DNA of 64,000 bases from an uncultured Clostridia bacterium (GTDB lineage Bacteria > Bacillota > Clostridia > Christensenellales > Aristaeellaceae): assembly GCA_947565865.1 (NCBI GenBank), contig CANOHT010000001.1, forward strand, positions 211,823-275,822. Reading direction: 5' to 3'. Position numbers and translations under genes: made by a program. The notes under the pieces are model-generated. The model was not told where the DNA came from and made no database searches. It saw only the letters and a list, made by a program, of their open reading frames with translations. Shown piece by piece: positions 1 to 8,170 of the stretch. The stretch's first letter is position 1; each line of letters starts with the position of its first letter.

Positions 1-505
1 GCAGCTGGTCATAGGTGAAGCCGTACTTGGATTCGCTGGGATTGCCCATGATGGTATTGCCGATCATGAAATCCCCGCCGGGGTTGTAGCGGCAGCAAAC
101 AGTCTCAGGAATGCCGCCATGCTTTTCCAGCAGGTCAATGTGGCTGATGTCGTCCAGATTGACGTAGGCGCTCAGCCTCCGGGCGTAGTCAAACTCCTGG
201 GGCGGCATGGCGTTGGCGGAAAACATGATGTCCCGCCCCCTGAAGCCACAGGCCTCCGCCAGCATCAACTCTGTCTCCGAGGAGCAGTCCACCCCGCAGC
301 CCTCCTCTTTGAGAATGCGCAGAATGGCGGGGTTGGGCAGCGCCTTCACGGCGAAATACTCCTGGAAGTCCTCGCACCAGGCAAAGGCAGCGTTCAGCGC
401 CCGGGCGTTGCGGCGAAGGCCCGCCTCATCGTAAAGGTGAAAAGGGGTGGCAAAATGTGCGCAAGCCCCTTCAAAAACAGCGTCCGACAGCGAAAAGTTG
501 GGCAT
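1..505 (-). CDS. lysA: Diaminopimelate decarboxylase, N-terminal part (cut by window edge)
   Basis: Catalyses the last step of lysine synthesis, meso-diaminopimelate to lysine, in the cytoplasm with PLP. Only the first 168 codons are in the window; the family is usually about 420 residues, so over half lies beyond base 1. The fold-III alanine-racemase-like barrel is recognisable: the PLP lysine is K54 in YFAVKALPNP, followed by GCGVDCSSETEL and the later segment CCRYNPGGD. The ATG at 505 is preceded by a CGGAGTGA ribosome binding site. A promoter (TTGCAT, 17 bp, TACAAT) lies at 553-581, so the gene is probably transcribed on its own from there. An ornithine or carboxynorspermidine decarboxylase is possible but less likely. 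Confidence 0.88.
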   Translation of the reverse strand, partial: MPNFSLSDAVFEGACAHFATPFHLYDEAGLRRNARALNAAFAWCEDFQEYFAVKALPNPAILRILKEEGCGVDCSSETELMLAEACGFRGRDIMFSANAMPPQEFDYARRLSAYVNLDDISHIDLLEKHGGIPETVCCRYNPGGDFMIGNTIMGNPSESKYGFTYDQL

Positions 506-552
506 GGTTCGTCACTCCGTACAGATATTCGCTGAAAAAAACCAGCGCCCCC

Positions 553-581
553 ATTGTAGTATACAATCCGGCAGAATGCAA
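553..581 (-). promoter_or_regulatory. Predicted sigma-A promoter of lysA
   Basis: On the minus strand a TTGCAT -35 box (576-581) and a TACAAT -10 box (553-558) are 17 bp apart, about 50 bp upstream of the lysA start. Box match and position are seen directly; activity is inferred. Confidence 0.6.
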
Positions 582-643
582 GTATTTCCGATGTTTCCCT
601 CCACAGAAAAGCGCTTTGCCTTTCCCGCCCGCTCCGGGAGATC

Positions 644-894
644 CGGAGGGCCGCAGCCCTCCGAGCAGCGGTCGACACCCACGCCTAAACCCCACGCAAA
701 AACGGAGAAGCGGTCAGCTTCTCCGTTCATATTATCGGCAACGCCCGGGAGGTGTCGGAGAGCCCGCATGCCCTCGGCAAATTTCCGGGTGGCGTCGGAG
801 GGCCCGCAGGCCCTTCGACTATATTCGTATCAACCGGCTCTGCCGGTTGGACGGGACTGCGATTTCGTAGAAATCGCTTCCTTACACACCCTCA
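644..894. repeat. Cluster of short hairpins, three related copies
   Basis: The 470-bp gap between lysA and the kinase gene holds no convincing gene but a dense row of inverted repeats. Perfect 8-bp arms around a CGCA loop lie at 644-663. A related imperfect hairpin lies at about 753-778, and a third copy with 11-bp arms (one G-T pair) around CGCA at 794-819. These three share the core GGAGGGC-CGCA-GCCCTYC. Unrelated perfect hairpins follow at 831-849 and 859-877, and the left arm of a long-looped one is at 885-894 (right arm 926-935). The cluster resembles an interspersed palindromic element rather than a single terminator. Confidence 0.6.
697..726 (-). terminator. Rho-independent terminator-like hairpin
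   Basis: Perfect 10-bp arms ACGGAGAAGC and GCTTCTCCGT (702-726) with a 5-nt loop. Read on the minus strand they are followed by a run of five T. It can end transcripts coming from the kinase/adhE side, as a second stop after the one at 943-973. Confidence 0.6.
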
Positions 895-942
895 CGACCG
901 GGAGAACGGCTTGCCGCTCGACCAATGAGGGTGTGCAAAACT

Positions 943-973
943 CAAAGAAGTGGCGCGGAGCGCCACTTCTTTG
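943..973 (-). terminator. Terminator after the APH-family kinase gene
   Basis: A long, nearly loopless hairpin (arms of 13-14 bp, AAAGAAGTGGCGC and its complement, loop GGA) lies 7 bp downstream of the kinase stop codon. It is followed on the minus strand by GAGTTTTGC, a weak T tract. Confidence 0.7.
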
Positions 974-979
974 ACTCCC

Positions 980-1735
980 TTATTGGTATTCCACCACGTC
1001 AGCCCACTTCAGCAGCAGTTCCTTTTCCTCGGGCTTGCCCTTCAGGGACTGGCTGGCGGCCACGATGGGGATCCACTTCTGCACATACTGCTTGGCCGTG
1101 TCGCTCTTGGCGCAGAACAGGTTCAGATACTTCTCGGCCAGGGCTTCCTTGCCGTCCAGCACCAGCAGCAGGTAGGTGCGGGCGGCGTCCGCGGAGGCGT
1201 TGCCCTGGGTGGCATGGGCCCAGTCCAGGATAAAGGCCTGGCCGTCGGGCTTGATGACCACGTTGGAGGGGTTGAAGTCGCCATGGCAGACCTTTTTATG
1301 CTCGTGCATGGAGGCCAGGCGGGTGTGCAGCTCATAGCGGGTGGTGGCGTCCAAATAAGCGTGGGTAGCGCTGATCTCCCGCTGCATCTTGTCCCGCAGG
1401 GAGTTGAGCATTTCGCAGGTATGGCTGTGAATTTCCAGCTGGATGTCCACAAACCGCTCCAGATACTCATCCTCCTTATCAGGATTCTCCGCCATCAGCT
1501 GACTCAGCGGCTTGCCCTCGATATACTCGGTGACGATGGCCCACTGGCCGTTCACCTTGGCGACGCCCTGCAGCTTGGGGATGTTCAGCCCGGTCTGCTC
1601 CACGCGGGCAGTGTTCAGCGCCTCGTTGAGCACGTCGGCGGTGTTGAATTCCTCGCTGAACAGCTTGACGACCGACTCGCCGTCGCGATAAATGGTCTTG
1701 TTTTCTCTTTGCGCAATCACGTTATCCAGATTCAT
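980..1735 (-). CDS. APH-family small-molecule kinase (phosphotransferase)
   Basis: A 251-residue protein of the aminoglycoside-phosphotransferase / choline-kinase-like fold. The Brenner-type catalytic loop is VCHGDFNPSNVVI (about residues 157-169), the metal-binding Asp lies in FILDWAHA shortly after, and the ATP lysine is probably in ESVVKLF near residue 24. The substrate is not readable from sequence; family members phosphorylate aminoglycosides, choline, sugars or thiamine. The start at 1735 has a strong GGAGGGTC site. The gene lies 85 bp downstream of adhE on the same strand, with no clear promoter between, so it is probably co-transcribed with it. A drug-resistance role is not supported. 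Confidence 0.75.
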   Translation of the reverse strand: MNLDNVIAQRENKTIYRDGESVVKLFSEEFNTADVLNEALNTARVEQTGLNIPKLQGVAKVNGQWAIVTEYIEGKPLSQLMAENPDKEDEYLERFVDIQLEIHSHTCEMLNSLRDKMQREISATHAYLDATTRYELHTRLASMHEHKKVCHGDFNPSNVVIKPDGQAFILDWAHATQGNASADAARTYLLLVLDGKEALAEKYLNLFCAKSDTAKQYVQKWIPIVAASQSLKGKPEEKELLLKWADVVEYQ

Positions 1736-1820
1736 GCGATGACCCTCCTTGCAATATCAGCATTGAAAACGCGGGGCACGATGATGGTATGAATTCGCCG
1801 CCTATGGCAAATTCTCCTGC

Positions 1821-4424
1821 TTACTCGCCATAGTAGGCGCGCAGGTACATCTCCTTGAGCTCGCTCATCAGCGGATAACGGGGATTGGCGCCGGTGCACT
1901 GGTCGTCAAAGGCCTGCTCCACCATTTCATCCAGGGTGCTGAGGAACTTCTCCTCGTCCACGCCGTATTCGCGGATGGTATCCTTGATACCCACCTGGCG
2001 CTTGAGCGCGCGGATGGCGGCAATCAGGTTTTCCACCTTCTCGTCATCGTTGGCGCCGCCGATGTTCAGGCTCTCGGCTACCTCGGCGTAGCGGCGCTTG
2101 GTGTGAGGATAAGCATACTGCGGGAAGGTGCCCATCTTCGCGGGAACCTCGGCGCTGTTGAAGCGGATGACCTCCTCGATCAGCAGCGCGTTGGCCACGC
2201 CGTGGGGCAGGTGGTGGAAAGCGCCCAGCTTATGGGCCATGGAGTGGCACACGCCCAGGAAGGCGTTGGCGAAGGCCATGCCGGCCATGGTGGCGGCGTT
2301 GGCCATCTTCTCACGGGCCACAGGATCATTGGGGCCATTGTCGTAGCAGCGGGGCAGGTACTCGAAGATCAGCTTGCAGGCCTGCAGCGCAAGACCATCG
2401 GTGAAATCGGTCTGGAGCATGGCGGCATAGGCTTCCAGGGCATGGGTCAGGGCATCGATGCCCGAGGCGCTGGTCAGGCCCTTGGGAGCGTTCATCATCA
2501 CGTCCGCGTCGATGATGGCCATATTGGGCATCAGCTCATAGTCCGCCAGGGGGTACTTCACACCCGTGCGCTCATCGGTGATGACGGCGAAGGGCGTCAC
2601 CTCGGAGCCAGTACCGGCAGAGGTGGGCACGGCGATGAAGTAGGCCTTCTCACCCATCTTGGGGAAGGTATAAGCGCGCTTGCGGATGTCCATAAAGCGC
2701 ATAGCCATGTCCAGGAAGTCCACGTCGGGATGCTCATACATCACCCACATGATCTTGCCAGCGTCCATGGCGGAACCGCCGCCGATGGCAATGATGACAT
2801 CCGGCTGGAAGGCGGCCATCGCCTTGGCGCCTTCCTTGGCACAGGCCAGGGAGGGATCGGGAGCCACATCGAAGAAGCAGGTGTGGGTGATGCCCATCTG
2901 ATCCAGCTTGTCGGTAATGGTCTTGGTGTAGCCGTTGTTATACAGGAAGGAGTCGGTCACGATGAAGGCCTTCTTCTTGCCCATCACGGTCTTGAGCTCA
3001 TCCAGCGCCACGGGCAGGCAGCCCTTCTTCATATACACCTTCTGGGGTGCGCGGAACCAGAGCATATTCTCCCTCCTCTGGGCAACGGTTTTGATGTTCA
3101 GCAGGTGCTTTACGCCCACGTTCTCGGAGACGGAGTTGCCGCCCCAGGAGCCGCAGCCCAGGGTCAGGGAGGGCTTGAGCATGAAGTTGTACAAATCGCC
3201 GATGCCGCCCTGGGAGGAGGGCGTGTTCACCAGAATGCGGCAGGTCTTCATCCGGGCGGCGAAACGATCCACCAGATCCTGCCGGGTGGTGGCGTTGAGG
3301 TAGATGGAGGAGGTGTGGCCATAGCCGCCGTCAGCAATCAGCTGCTCGGCCTTGTCAAAGGCTTCGTCAATGGTGGCGGCGCGGTACATGGCCAGCACGG
3401 GAGACAGCTTCTCGTGGGCGAACTCCTCGGCAATATCCACGCTCTCCACCTCGCCAATGAGGATCTTGGTGCTCTCGGGCACCTCGACACCGGCAATCTT
3501 GGCGATGGTATGGGCCTTCTGACCGACGATCTTGGCGTTCAGCGCGCCATTGATGATGATGGTCTTGCGAACCTTGTTCAGCTCCTCGCCTTCCAGGAAG
3601 TAGCACCCGCGGTTAGCGAACTCGGCCTTCACCTGGTCATAGATGCTGTCCAGCACGATGGTGGACTGCTCGGAGGCGCAGATCATGCCGTTATCGAAGG
3701 TTTTGGAGTGAATGATGGAGTTCACAGCCACCTGCACGTCCGCGCTTTCGTCAATGATGGCGGGGGTGTTGCCCGCGCCCACGCCCAAAGCGGGTTTGCC
3801 GGAGGAATAGGCCGCCTTCACCATGCCGGGGCCACCGGTAGCCAGAATGATGTCGGCCTCCTTCATGGCCATGTTGGTCAGCTCCAGGCTGGGAACGTCC
3901 ACCCAGGCAATGATGCCCTCGGGCGCGCCCGCGGCCACGGCCGCCTCCAGCACGACCTTCGCGGCCTCGATGGTAGACTTCTTCGCCCGGGGATGGGGAG
4001 AAATGATGATGCCGTTGCGGGTCTTCAGGCAGATCAGCGTCTTGAAGATCGCGGTGGACGTGGGATTGGTGGTGGGAATGACCGCGGCCACCACGCCGAT
4101 GGGCTCCGCCACCCGCTGGATGCCGAAGCTGTCGTCCTGTTCGATGACGCCGCAGGTCTTCACATCCTTGTAGGCGTTGTAGATATATTCGGCGGCGTAA
4201 TGGTTCTTGATAACCTTGTCCTCCACCACGCCCATGCCGGTTTCTTCCACCGCCATCTTGGCCAGCGGAATCCGCATCCGATTGGCTGCCAGGGCCGCTG
4301 CCTGGAAAATTTTGTCCACCTGCTCCTGGGTGTAGGTCGCGTACAGCTTTTGCGCCTCGCGCACCCGCTTCAGCGCCTCCTCAAAGCTTTGCACATTATC
4401 CACAATGGGGTATTCCTTCGCCAT
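1821..4424 (-). CDS. adhE: Bifunctional acetaldehyde-CoA / alcohol dehydrogenase
   Basis: Reduces acetyl-CoA to acetaldehyde and then ethanol, regenerating two NAD+ during fermentation; family members assemble into cytoplasmic spirosomes. At 867 residues it is full length. The N-terminal half (about 1-440) is a CoA-acylating aldehyde dehydrogenase with its catalytic cysteine in MICASEQST near residue 250. The C-terminal half (about 455-867) is an iron-dependent alcohol dehydrogenase with IGGGSAMDAGK, DALTHALEAY and the ligand run HSMAHKLGAFHHLPHG. The ATG at 4424 has a GAAGGAGAG site. The promoter at 4516-4544 overlaps a Rex-like operator, which fits NADH control of this gene in other clostridia. 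Confidence 0.97.
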   Translation of the reverse strand: MAKEYPIVDNVQSFEEALKRVREAQKLYATYTQEQVDKIFQAAALAANRMRIPLAKMAVEETGMGVVEDKVIKNHYAAEYIYNAYKDVKTCGVIEQDDSFGIQRVAEPIGVVAAVIPTTNPTSTAIFKTLICLKTRNGIIISPHPRAKKSTIEAAKVVLEAAVAAGAPEGIIAWVDVPSLELTNMAMKEADIILATGGPGMVKAAYSSGKPALGVGAGNTPAIIDESADVQVAVNSIIHSKTFDNGMICASEQSTIVLDSIYDQVKAEFANRGCYFLEGEELNKVRKTIIINGALNAKIVGQKAHTIAKIAGVEVPESTKILIGEVESVDIAEEFAHEKLSPVLAMYRAATIDEAFDKAEQLIADGGYGHTSSIYLNATTRQDLVDRFAARMKTCRILVNTPSSQGGIGDLYNFMLKPSLTLGCGSWGGNSVSENVGVKHLLNIKTVAQRRENMLWFRAPQKVYMKKGCLPVALDELKTVMGKKKAFIVTDSFLYNNGYTKTITDKLDQMGITHTCFFDVAPDPSLACAKEGAKAMAAFQPDVIIAIGGGSAMDAGKIMWVMYEHPDVDFLDMAMRFMDIRKRAYTFPKMGEKAYFIAVPTSAGTGSEVTPFAVITDERTGVKYPLADYELMPNMAIIDADVMMNAPKGLTSASGIDALTHALEAYAAMLQTDFTDGLALQACKLIFEYLPRCYDNGPNDPVAREKMANAATMAGMAFANAFLGVCHSMAHKLGAFHHLPHGVANALLIEEVIRFNSAEVPAKMGTFPQYAYPHTKRRYAEVAESLNIGGANDDEKVENLIAAIRALKRQVGIKDTIREYGVDEEKFLSTLDEMVEQAFDDQCTGANPRYPLMSELKEMYLRAYYGE

Positions 4425-4515
4425 GTCGCTCTCTCCTTCATGCTGTTCGTCGCGGCAGTCGTTTTTTTCTTGGAAACATCAGGATGTCCGGGAATCTTTC
4501 CCTCCATCCGACAAC

Positions 4516-4545
4516 AGTGTATCAGATTGTTAAATCATTGTCAAT
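4516..4545 (-). promoter_or_regulatory. adhE promoter with Rex-like operator
   Basis: On the minus strand, TTGACA (4539-4544) and TACACT (4516-4521) are separated by 17 bp. The interval 4527-4544 reads TTGTTAAATCATTGTCAA on the plus strand, matching the Rex consensus TTGTTAA-N4-TTAACAA at 5 of 7 positions of the right arm and all 7 of the left. The operator covers the -35 box and most of the spacer, a position suited to repression. Rex control of adhE is established in Clostridia; its action here is inferred. Confidence 0.7.
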
Positions 4546-4652
4546 ACCTTTCCGCGTATCAGGAGCGATATTTTTTGCGCATGGCCGTCCCCGAACAAAA
4601 CAATGTCGGCGTCCCCTCCGACAGAACAGGAACCCAGCGCCTCCGCGCCCCA

Positions 4653-4681
4653 TTGCGCCCGCTCGGAAAACATGCTACAAT
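4653..4681 (+). promoter_or_regulatory. Predicted promoter of the zinc-ribbon membrane protein
   Basis: TTGCGC (4653-4658) and TACAAT (4676-4681) are 17 bp apart, 23 bp upstream of the ATG at 4705. Confidence 0.45.
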
Positions 4682-4704
4682 AATTGCCGCAAGGAGATGA
4701 ACGT

Positions 4705-5604
4705 ATGCCCATCACTTCCTATTGTAAAAAGTGCGCCCGGGACGTTCCCGTGGCGGAGCGCTGCCCACACTGCGGCGGCAAGCTGCCCAAATCCGCCCAG
4801 CGGGTGGCCTGGTGTGTGGAGCACACCCCCGTATGCGACTGGATGTGTTGGAACGCCGCCATGCGCATTATTCTTCCGCTGTCCGCGGTACTGCTTGTCC
4901 TCATCCTTCTGCTGGAGGGCCTGGCGGGGGGCGCGCCCGCGGTGGAAACCCTCCTGCGCCGGGGACTGCTGCTGAGCCTGCTGGGGCTTTTGTGCCTGGT
5001 CAGCGCGCTGCTGCTGCTGGCCCTGGTGTTCCAGGGAGATGATTTGCTGGACTGCGCGGTGGACAGCCGGGGCGTCCACGTCACCCAATATCTCCCCAAC
5101 CCCACGCCCCTGAAGCTGCTGCTGCGCCTGAAGTCGCCCGCGCTGATGGCCCAGCTTGACCCCGATGATCCCGCCCCCATGGTCTGCGTCCGTCAGCAGG
5201 AGCTGGCCTGGAAGGATGTCGCCCGGGTTCAGCTGTGGCCTGACAAAACGCTGATCCTCCTCTACGCCCCAACCTGGTGGATGCGTCTGGCGCTGCCCTG
5301 CACCCCCTTCACCTATGAGGACAGCCTGTCCTTCATGCGGGATAAGCTGGGCCGGAAGAAGACGGTGCTGCTCCCCGGCGAGCTGGTGGCGCCGCCCAAG
5401 CCCAAGGCCCCCAAGGCCAGTTCGGTGAAGGCCCAGCAAACCGCCATGGAGCTTGCGGATCTGCCGCCCACCGAGCTGGATTCGTCCCTGTCCGAGCAGG
5501 CGGAGGACTTTATGCCCCTGGCCGACGTGCTGGCGGAGCTGAAGGCCGGGGAAGCAACCGGCAATGAAGCGGGAAATTTCCCGAGTCAGCCCGGGAACAA
5601 TTGA
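4705..5604 (+). CDS. Zinc-ribbon membrane protein of unknown function
   Basis: I do not recognise a named family. The 299-residue product starts with a CxxC-CxxC zinc ribbon (CKKC at about 7-10, CPHC at about 20-23). Two hydrophobic segments follow (about 52-70 and 85-112), then a soluble C-terminal half of about 180 residues rich in Pro, Lys and acidic residues near the end. The ATG at 4705 is chosen over one 21 bases upstream because AAGGAGATGA (4691-4700) is a good ribosome binding site only for the later start. It lies between adhE (divergent) and gpmI. A membrane-anchored regulator or scaffold is possible, but function is unknown. Confidence 0.7.
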   Translation: MPITSYCKKCARDVPVAERCPHCGGKLPKSAQRVAWCVEHTPVCDWMCWNAAMRIILPLSAVLLVLILLLEGLAGGAPAVETLLRRGLLLSLLGLLCLVSALLLLALVFQGDDLLDCAVDSRGVHVTQYLPNPTPLKLLLRLKSPALMAQLDPDDPAPMVCVRQQELAWKDVARVQLWPDKTLILLYAPTWWMRLALPCTPFTYEDSLSFMRDKLGRKKTVLLPGELVAPPKPKAPKASSVKAQQTAMELADLPPTELDSSLSEQAEDFMPLADVLAELKAGEATGNEAGNFPSQPGNN

Positions 5605-5629
5605 CAATTGCCCATATTTGTTCTATGCT
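5601..5629 (+). promoter_or_regulatory. Predicted gpmI promoter
   Basis: A perfect TTGACA (5601-5606) and TATGCT (5624-5629) with a 17-bp spacer. The -35 box overlaps the stop codon of the preceding gene, so gpmI can be transcribed independently. Confidence 0.65.
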
Positions 5630-5691
5630 TATTGGGTATGCGGTTTTTGCGATGCCGCAGGGAACAACATGAACAGGAGGTAGCTCTTTCG

Positions 5692-7272
5692 ATGAATAAA
5701 AAACCTGTCGTATTGGTTGTCATGGACGGCGTGGGGGAAACGCCCGCTGAACTTGGCAACATGGTCATGCAAGCCACCACCCCCACCCTGGACGAGTTGA
5801 AGGCCACCTGCCCCTTCCAGGTCATCAAGGCCCATGGCGCTGCCGTCGGCCTGCCCTCCGATGACGATATGGGCAACAGCGAGGTTGGTCACAACGCCTT
5901 GGGCTGCGGTCAGATCTATTCCCAGGGCGCCAAGCTGGTGAATGAATCCATCGAGTCCGGCAGCGTTTATCAGTCCGAAGCCTGGCAGTCTCTGGTCAGC
6001 GGCGTCAAGGCGGCGAACGGCACCCTGCACTTCATCGGCCTGCTGTCCGACGGCAACGTTCACTCCAACATCAGCCACCTCATCGCCATGCTCCGTCAGG
6101 CCAAGGCGGAGGGCGTCCATCGGGTGCGCTGCCACATTCTTCTGGATGGCCGCGACGTGCCCGCCACCTCCGCTCTGGACTATGTGCAGCAGCTGGAGGA
6201 TGTCCTCGCTTCCCTCAACGACGCCGCCTTCGACGGCCGCATCGCTTCCGGCGGCGGCCGCATGACCATCACCATGGATCGCTATCAGGCTAACTGGGCC
6301 ATGGTCAAGGCGGGCTGGGATGTGCACGTTCACGGCGAAGGCCGGCAGTTCGCTTCCGCCAGGGAGGCCATCGAGACCTACCGCGCCGAGCTGAACGTCA
6401 TCGACCAGGATCTGCCCGCCTTCGTCATCGCCGAAAACGGTCAGCCCGTGGGCAAAATGGAAGACGGCGACAGCGTGATACTGTTCAACTTCCGCGGCGA
6501 CCGTGCCCAGGAGATTTCGATGGCCTTTGACGGCGACGCCTCCTTCAGCGCCTTCGACCGGGGCGCGGTGCCTCAGGTGAAGTACGCCGGTATGCTTCAG
6601 TACGACGGCGACCTGAACATCCCCCGCAGCTTCCTGGTGAATCCGCCGAAAATCACCAACACCCTCACCGAGCTGCTGGTAGAAGCCGGCATCAAGGAAT
6701 ACGCCTGCTCCGAGACGCAGAAGTACGGCCACGTCACCTATTTCTGGAACGGCAACCGCTCCGGCAAGGTCAGCGAGGCCCTGGAGGACTACGCGGAGGT
6801 GCCCTCCGATGTCCGCTCCTTCGACGAGTGCCCCTGGATGAAGGCCACCGAGGTCACCGATCTGGTAATCCAGGCTCTGGAGAACGGCAAGTATGGCTTC
6901 ATCCGCTGCAACTTCCCCAACGGCGACATGGTAGGCCATACCGGCAACTGCCTGGCTACGGAGATCGCCGTGGAAACCGTGGATCTCTGCCTGGCCCGCA
7001 TCAAGAAAGCTGTGGACGAGGCTGGCGCCATCCTGCTGGTGACGGCGGATCACGGCAATGCCGACCAGATGCTGGAAAAAAACAAGAAGGGCGGCATCGC
7101 GCCCCGCACCGCTCACAGCCTGAATCCTGTGCCCTTCATCGTCTATGACAAGGACGAGCGCCACGAACTGAAGGAGGGCGATACCTTCGGCCTGGCCAAC
7201 GTCGCCCCCACCGTCGCCGAGCTGCTGGGTCTCAAGCCCTATGACTGCTGGGAAGAAAGCATGCTGAAATAA
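5692..7272 (+). CDS. gpmI: 2,3-bisphosphoglycerate-independent phosphoglycerate mutase
   Basis: Interconverts 3- and 2-phosphoglycerate in glycolysis through a phosphoserine intermediate; a manganese enzyme of the alkaline-phosphatase superfamily. The 526 residues fit the family length of about 510. The first metal Asp lies in VVMDGVG, the catalytic serine in MGNSEVGHNALG near residue 65, the mutase-domain motif is LSDGNVHSN, and the second metal cluster is TADHGNADQM near the C terminus. The start at 5692 is set by AACAGGAGG; an in-frame upstream ATG lies within the promoter region. A strong terminator follows at 7323, so this is a single-gene unit. Confidence 0.96.
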   Translation: MNKKPVVLVVMDGVGETPAELGNMVMQATTPTLDELKATCPFQVIKAHGAAVGLPSDDDMGNSEVGHNALGCGQIYSQGAKLVNESIESGSVYQSEAWQSLVSGVKAANGTLHFIGLLSDGNVHSNISHLIAMLRQAKAEGVHRVRCHILLDGRDVPATSALDYVQQLEDVLASLNDAAFDGRIASGGGRMTITMDRYQANWAMVKAGWDVHVHGEGRQFASAREAIETYRAELNVIDQDLPAFVIAENGQPVGKMEDGDSVILFNFRGDRAQEISMAFDGDASFSAFDRGAVPQVKYAGMLQYDGDLNIPRSFLVNPPKITNTLTELLVEAGIKEYACSETQKYGHVTYFWNGNRSGKVSEALEDYAEVPSDVRSFDECPWMKATEVTDLVIQALENGKYGFIRCNFPNGDMVGHTGNCLATEIAVETVDLCLARIKKAVDEAGAILLVTADHGNADQMLEKNKKGGIAPRTAHSLNPVPFIVYDKDERHELKEGDTFGLANVAPTVAELLGLKPYDCWEESMLK

Positions 7273-7322
7273 TCAGGCCTCCCCCGCGGATGAACCAAAC
7301 CGGAAAAGCGGGCAATATAACA

Positions 7323-7367
7323 GGCCCCCTGACGCAGGAAAACAGCACTGCGTCAGGGGGCCTTTGT
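7323..7367 (+). terminator. Terminator after gpmI
   Basis: Perfect 15-bp arms (7323-7337 and 7348-7362, GGCCCCCTGACGCAG and complement) with a 10-nt loop, then TTTGTAT, 50 bp past the gpmI stop. Confidence 0.85.
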
Positions 7368-8126
7368 ATGGCAGGAAAAAAGCGCTTCAGTAAAGCCGCA
7401 AAGACAGGGTCAAGACGCTGAAGGGCGGCAGGAGAACGTCGGCAAACGACAGGCCGGGAAATGAGCGGCAGCAAGTGCTCGGTACAAAGCAGGCGAGGTC
7501 TGAGGCCCGGAAAACTCAGCGGCAACGAGCGCTGCCGCCTAAAAAGCAGCTGAAGGCGCCCTTTATCTGTCCATGATCCGTGAACTGAATGAAAGCAGCA
7601 GCCGTGCTTACAAGACGGCAGCGCGTCAAAGGGTGAATCTTGTGCTGGACACCATTCTCCCGGCAATGAAAAAGGAGAATAAGAGTGCCACAGCGGCCAA
7701 GGCCGCAATACACCTCTCTGGCGTATTTCCACCTGACGCAACCATACGGGATAACGCCCTCCATGTCAAATAGAGGAAACCCCGCTGGCGATACCATGGC
7801 CGAAAACGCTTTCTCCCTGCTCATAACCGAGTGCCATGACCAACACAAATCAGCTTCGTTTCATGAAGCGAACGAGCTGATCGGCCGCTTCATCCTTTTC
7901 TGCGGCGAAGAGCGTATCCAACAAGAAGCCGGCCCGCTTTCGCTTCAGTCGCCCAGCTAACCTCGTTATCCTGCTCAGGGGCTTTTTTCTTTCCTCTGTG
8001 TATTCCTCGGGTGTTCACGGCGTTTGCTTTTTCCGCTCTCCCTGCGGGACTGCGCAGCCTGCTTGACCCTGCTGCTGCCGCAGAGCAAGCCGCATGGGCC
8101 GAGGGCTCACCGAAGCGACCACACAC
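7368..8126. other. Gene-poor interval
   Basis: Between the gpmI terminator and the terminator at 8127 only small, unrecognised reading frames are seen. The best is the one at 7685-7960. No RNA gene, repeat or recognisable mobile-element part was found. Confidence 0.5.
7685..7960 (+). CDS. Possible small protein, unrecognised
   Basis: A 91-codon frame starting at GTG 7685 with AAGGAG 7 bases upstream; internal ATGs at 7764 and 7796 are alternatives. The C-terminal half (from MAENAFSLL on) looks more protein-like, with charged and hydrophobic residues alternating as in a helix (SFHEANELIGRFILF). The first 35 residues are Pro- and Gln-rich and unconvincing. It shares no motif with a family I know and lies in an otherwise empty region. 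It could be a gene remnant or chance. Confidence 0.25.
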   Translation: MPQRPRPQYTSLAYFHLTQPYGITPSMSNRGNPAGDTMAENAFSLLITECHDQHKSASFHEANELIGRFILFCGEERIQQEAGPLSLQSPS

Positions 8127-8159
8127 AAAAAAGGAACCTCCCTCAGAGGCTCCTTTTTT
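8127..8159. terminator. Bidirectional terminator
   Basis: Arms AAGGAACCTC (8131-8140) and GAGGCTCCTT (8146-8155) with one mismatch, flanked by a run of A on the left and T on the right. It works on both strands and ends the aminotransferase/citrate-synthase-like operon on the minus strand. Confidence 0.8.
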
Positions 8160-8170
8160 CTTCCATTCCC

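Noticed and set aside
644..894. CRISPR array
   Set aside because: The repeats are hairpins of unequal length and spacing without regular spacers, and no cas genes are in the window.
980..1735. Aminoglycoside resistance gene
   Set aside because: Only the kinase fold is supported; context with adhE points to metabolism, and no resistance-subfamily signature was seen.
2103..4700. 865-codon open frame antisense to adhE
   Set aside because: It mirrors a certain gene; the sequence is rich in His, Gly and Val as expected of a GC-rich antisense frame, with no motif.
7573..7773. 66-codon plus-strand frame
   Set aside because: No ribosome binding site and overlaps the slightly better frame at 7685.
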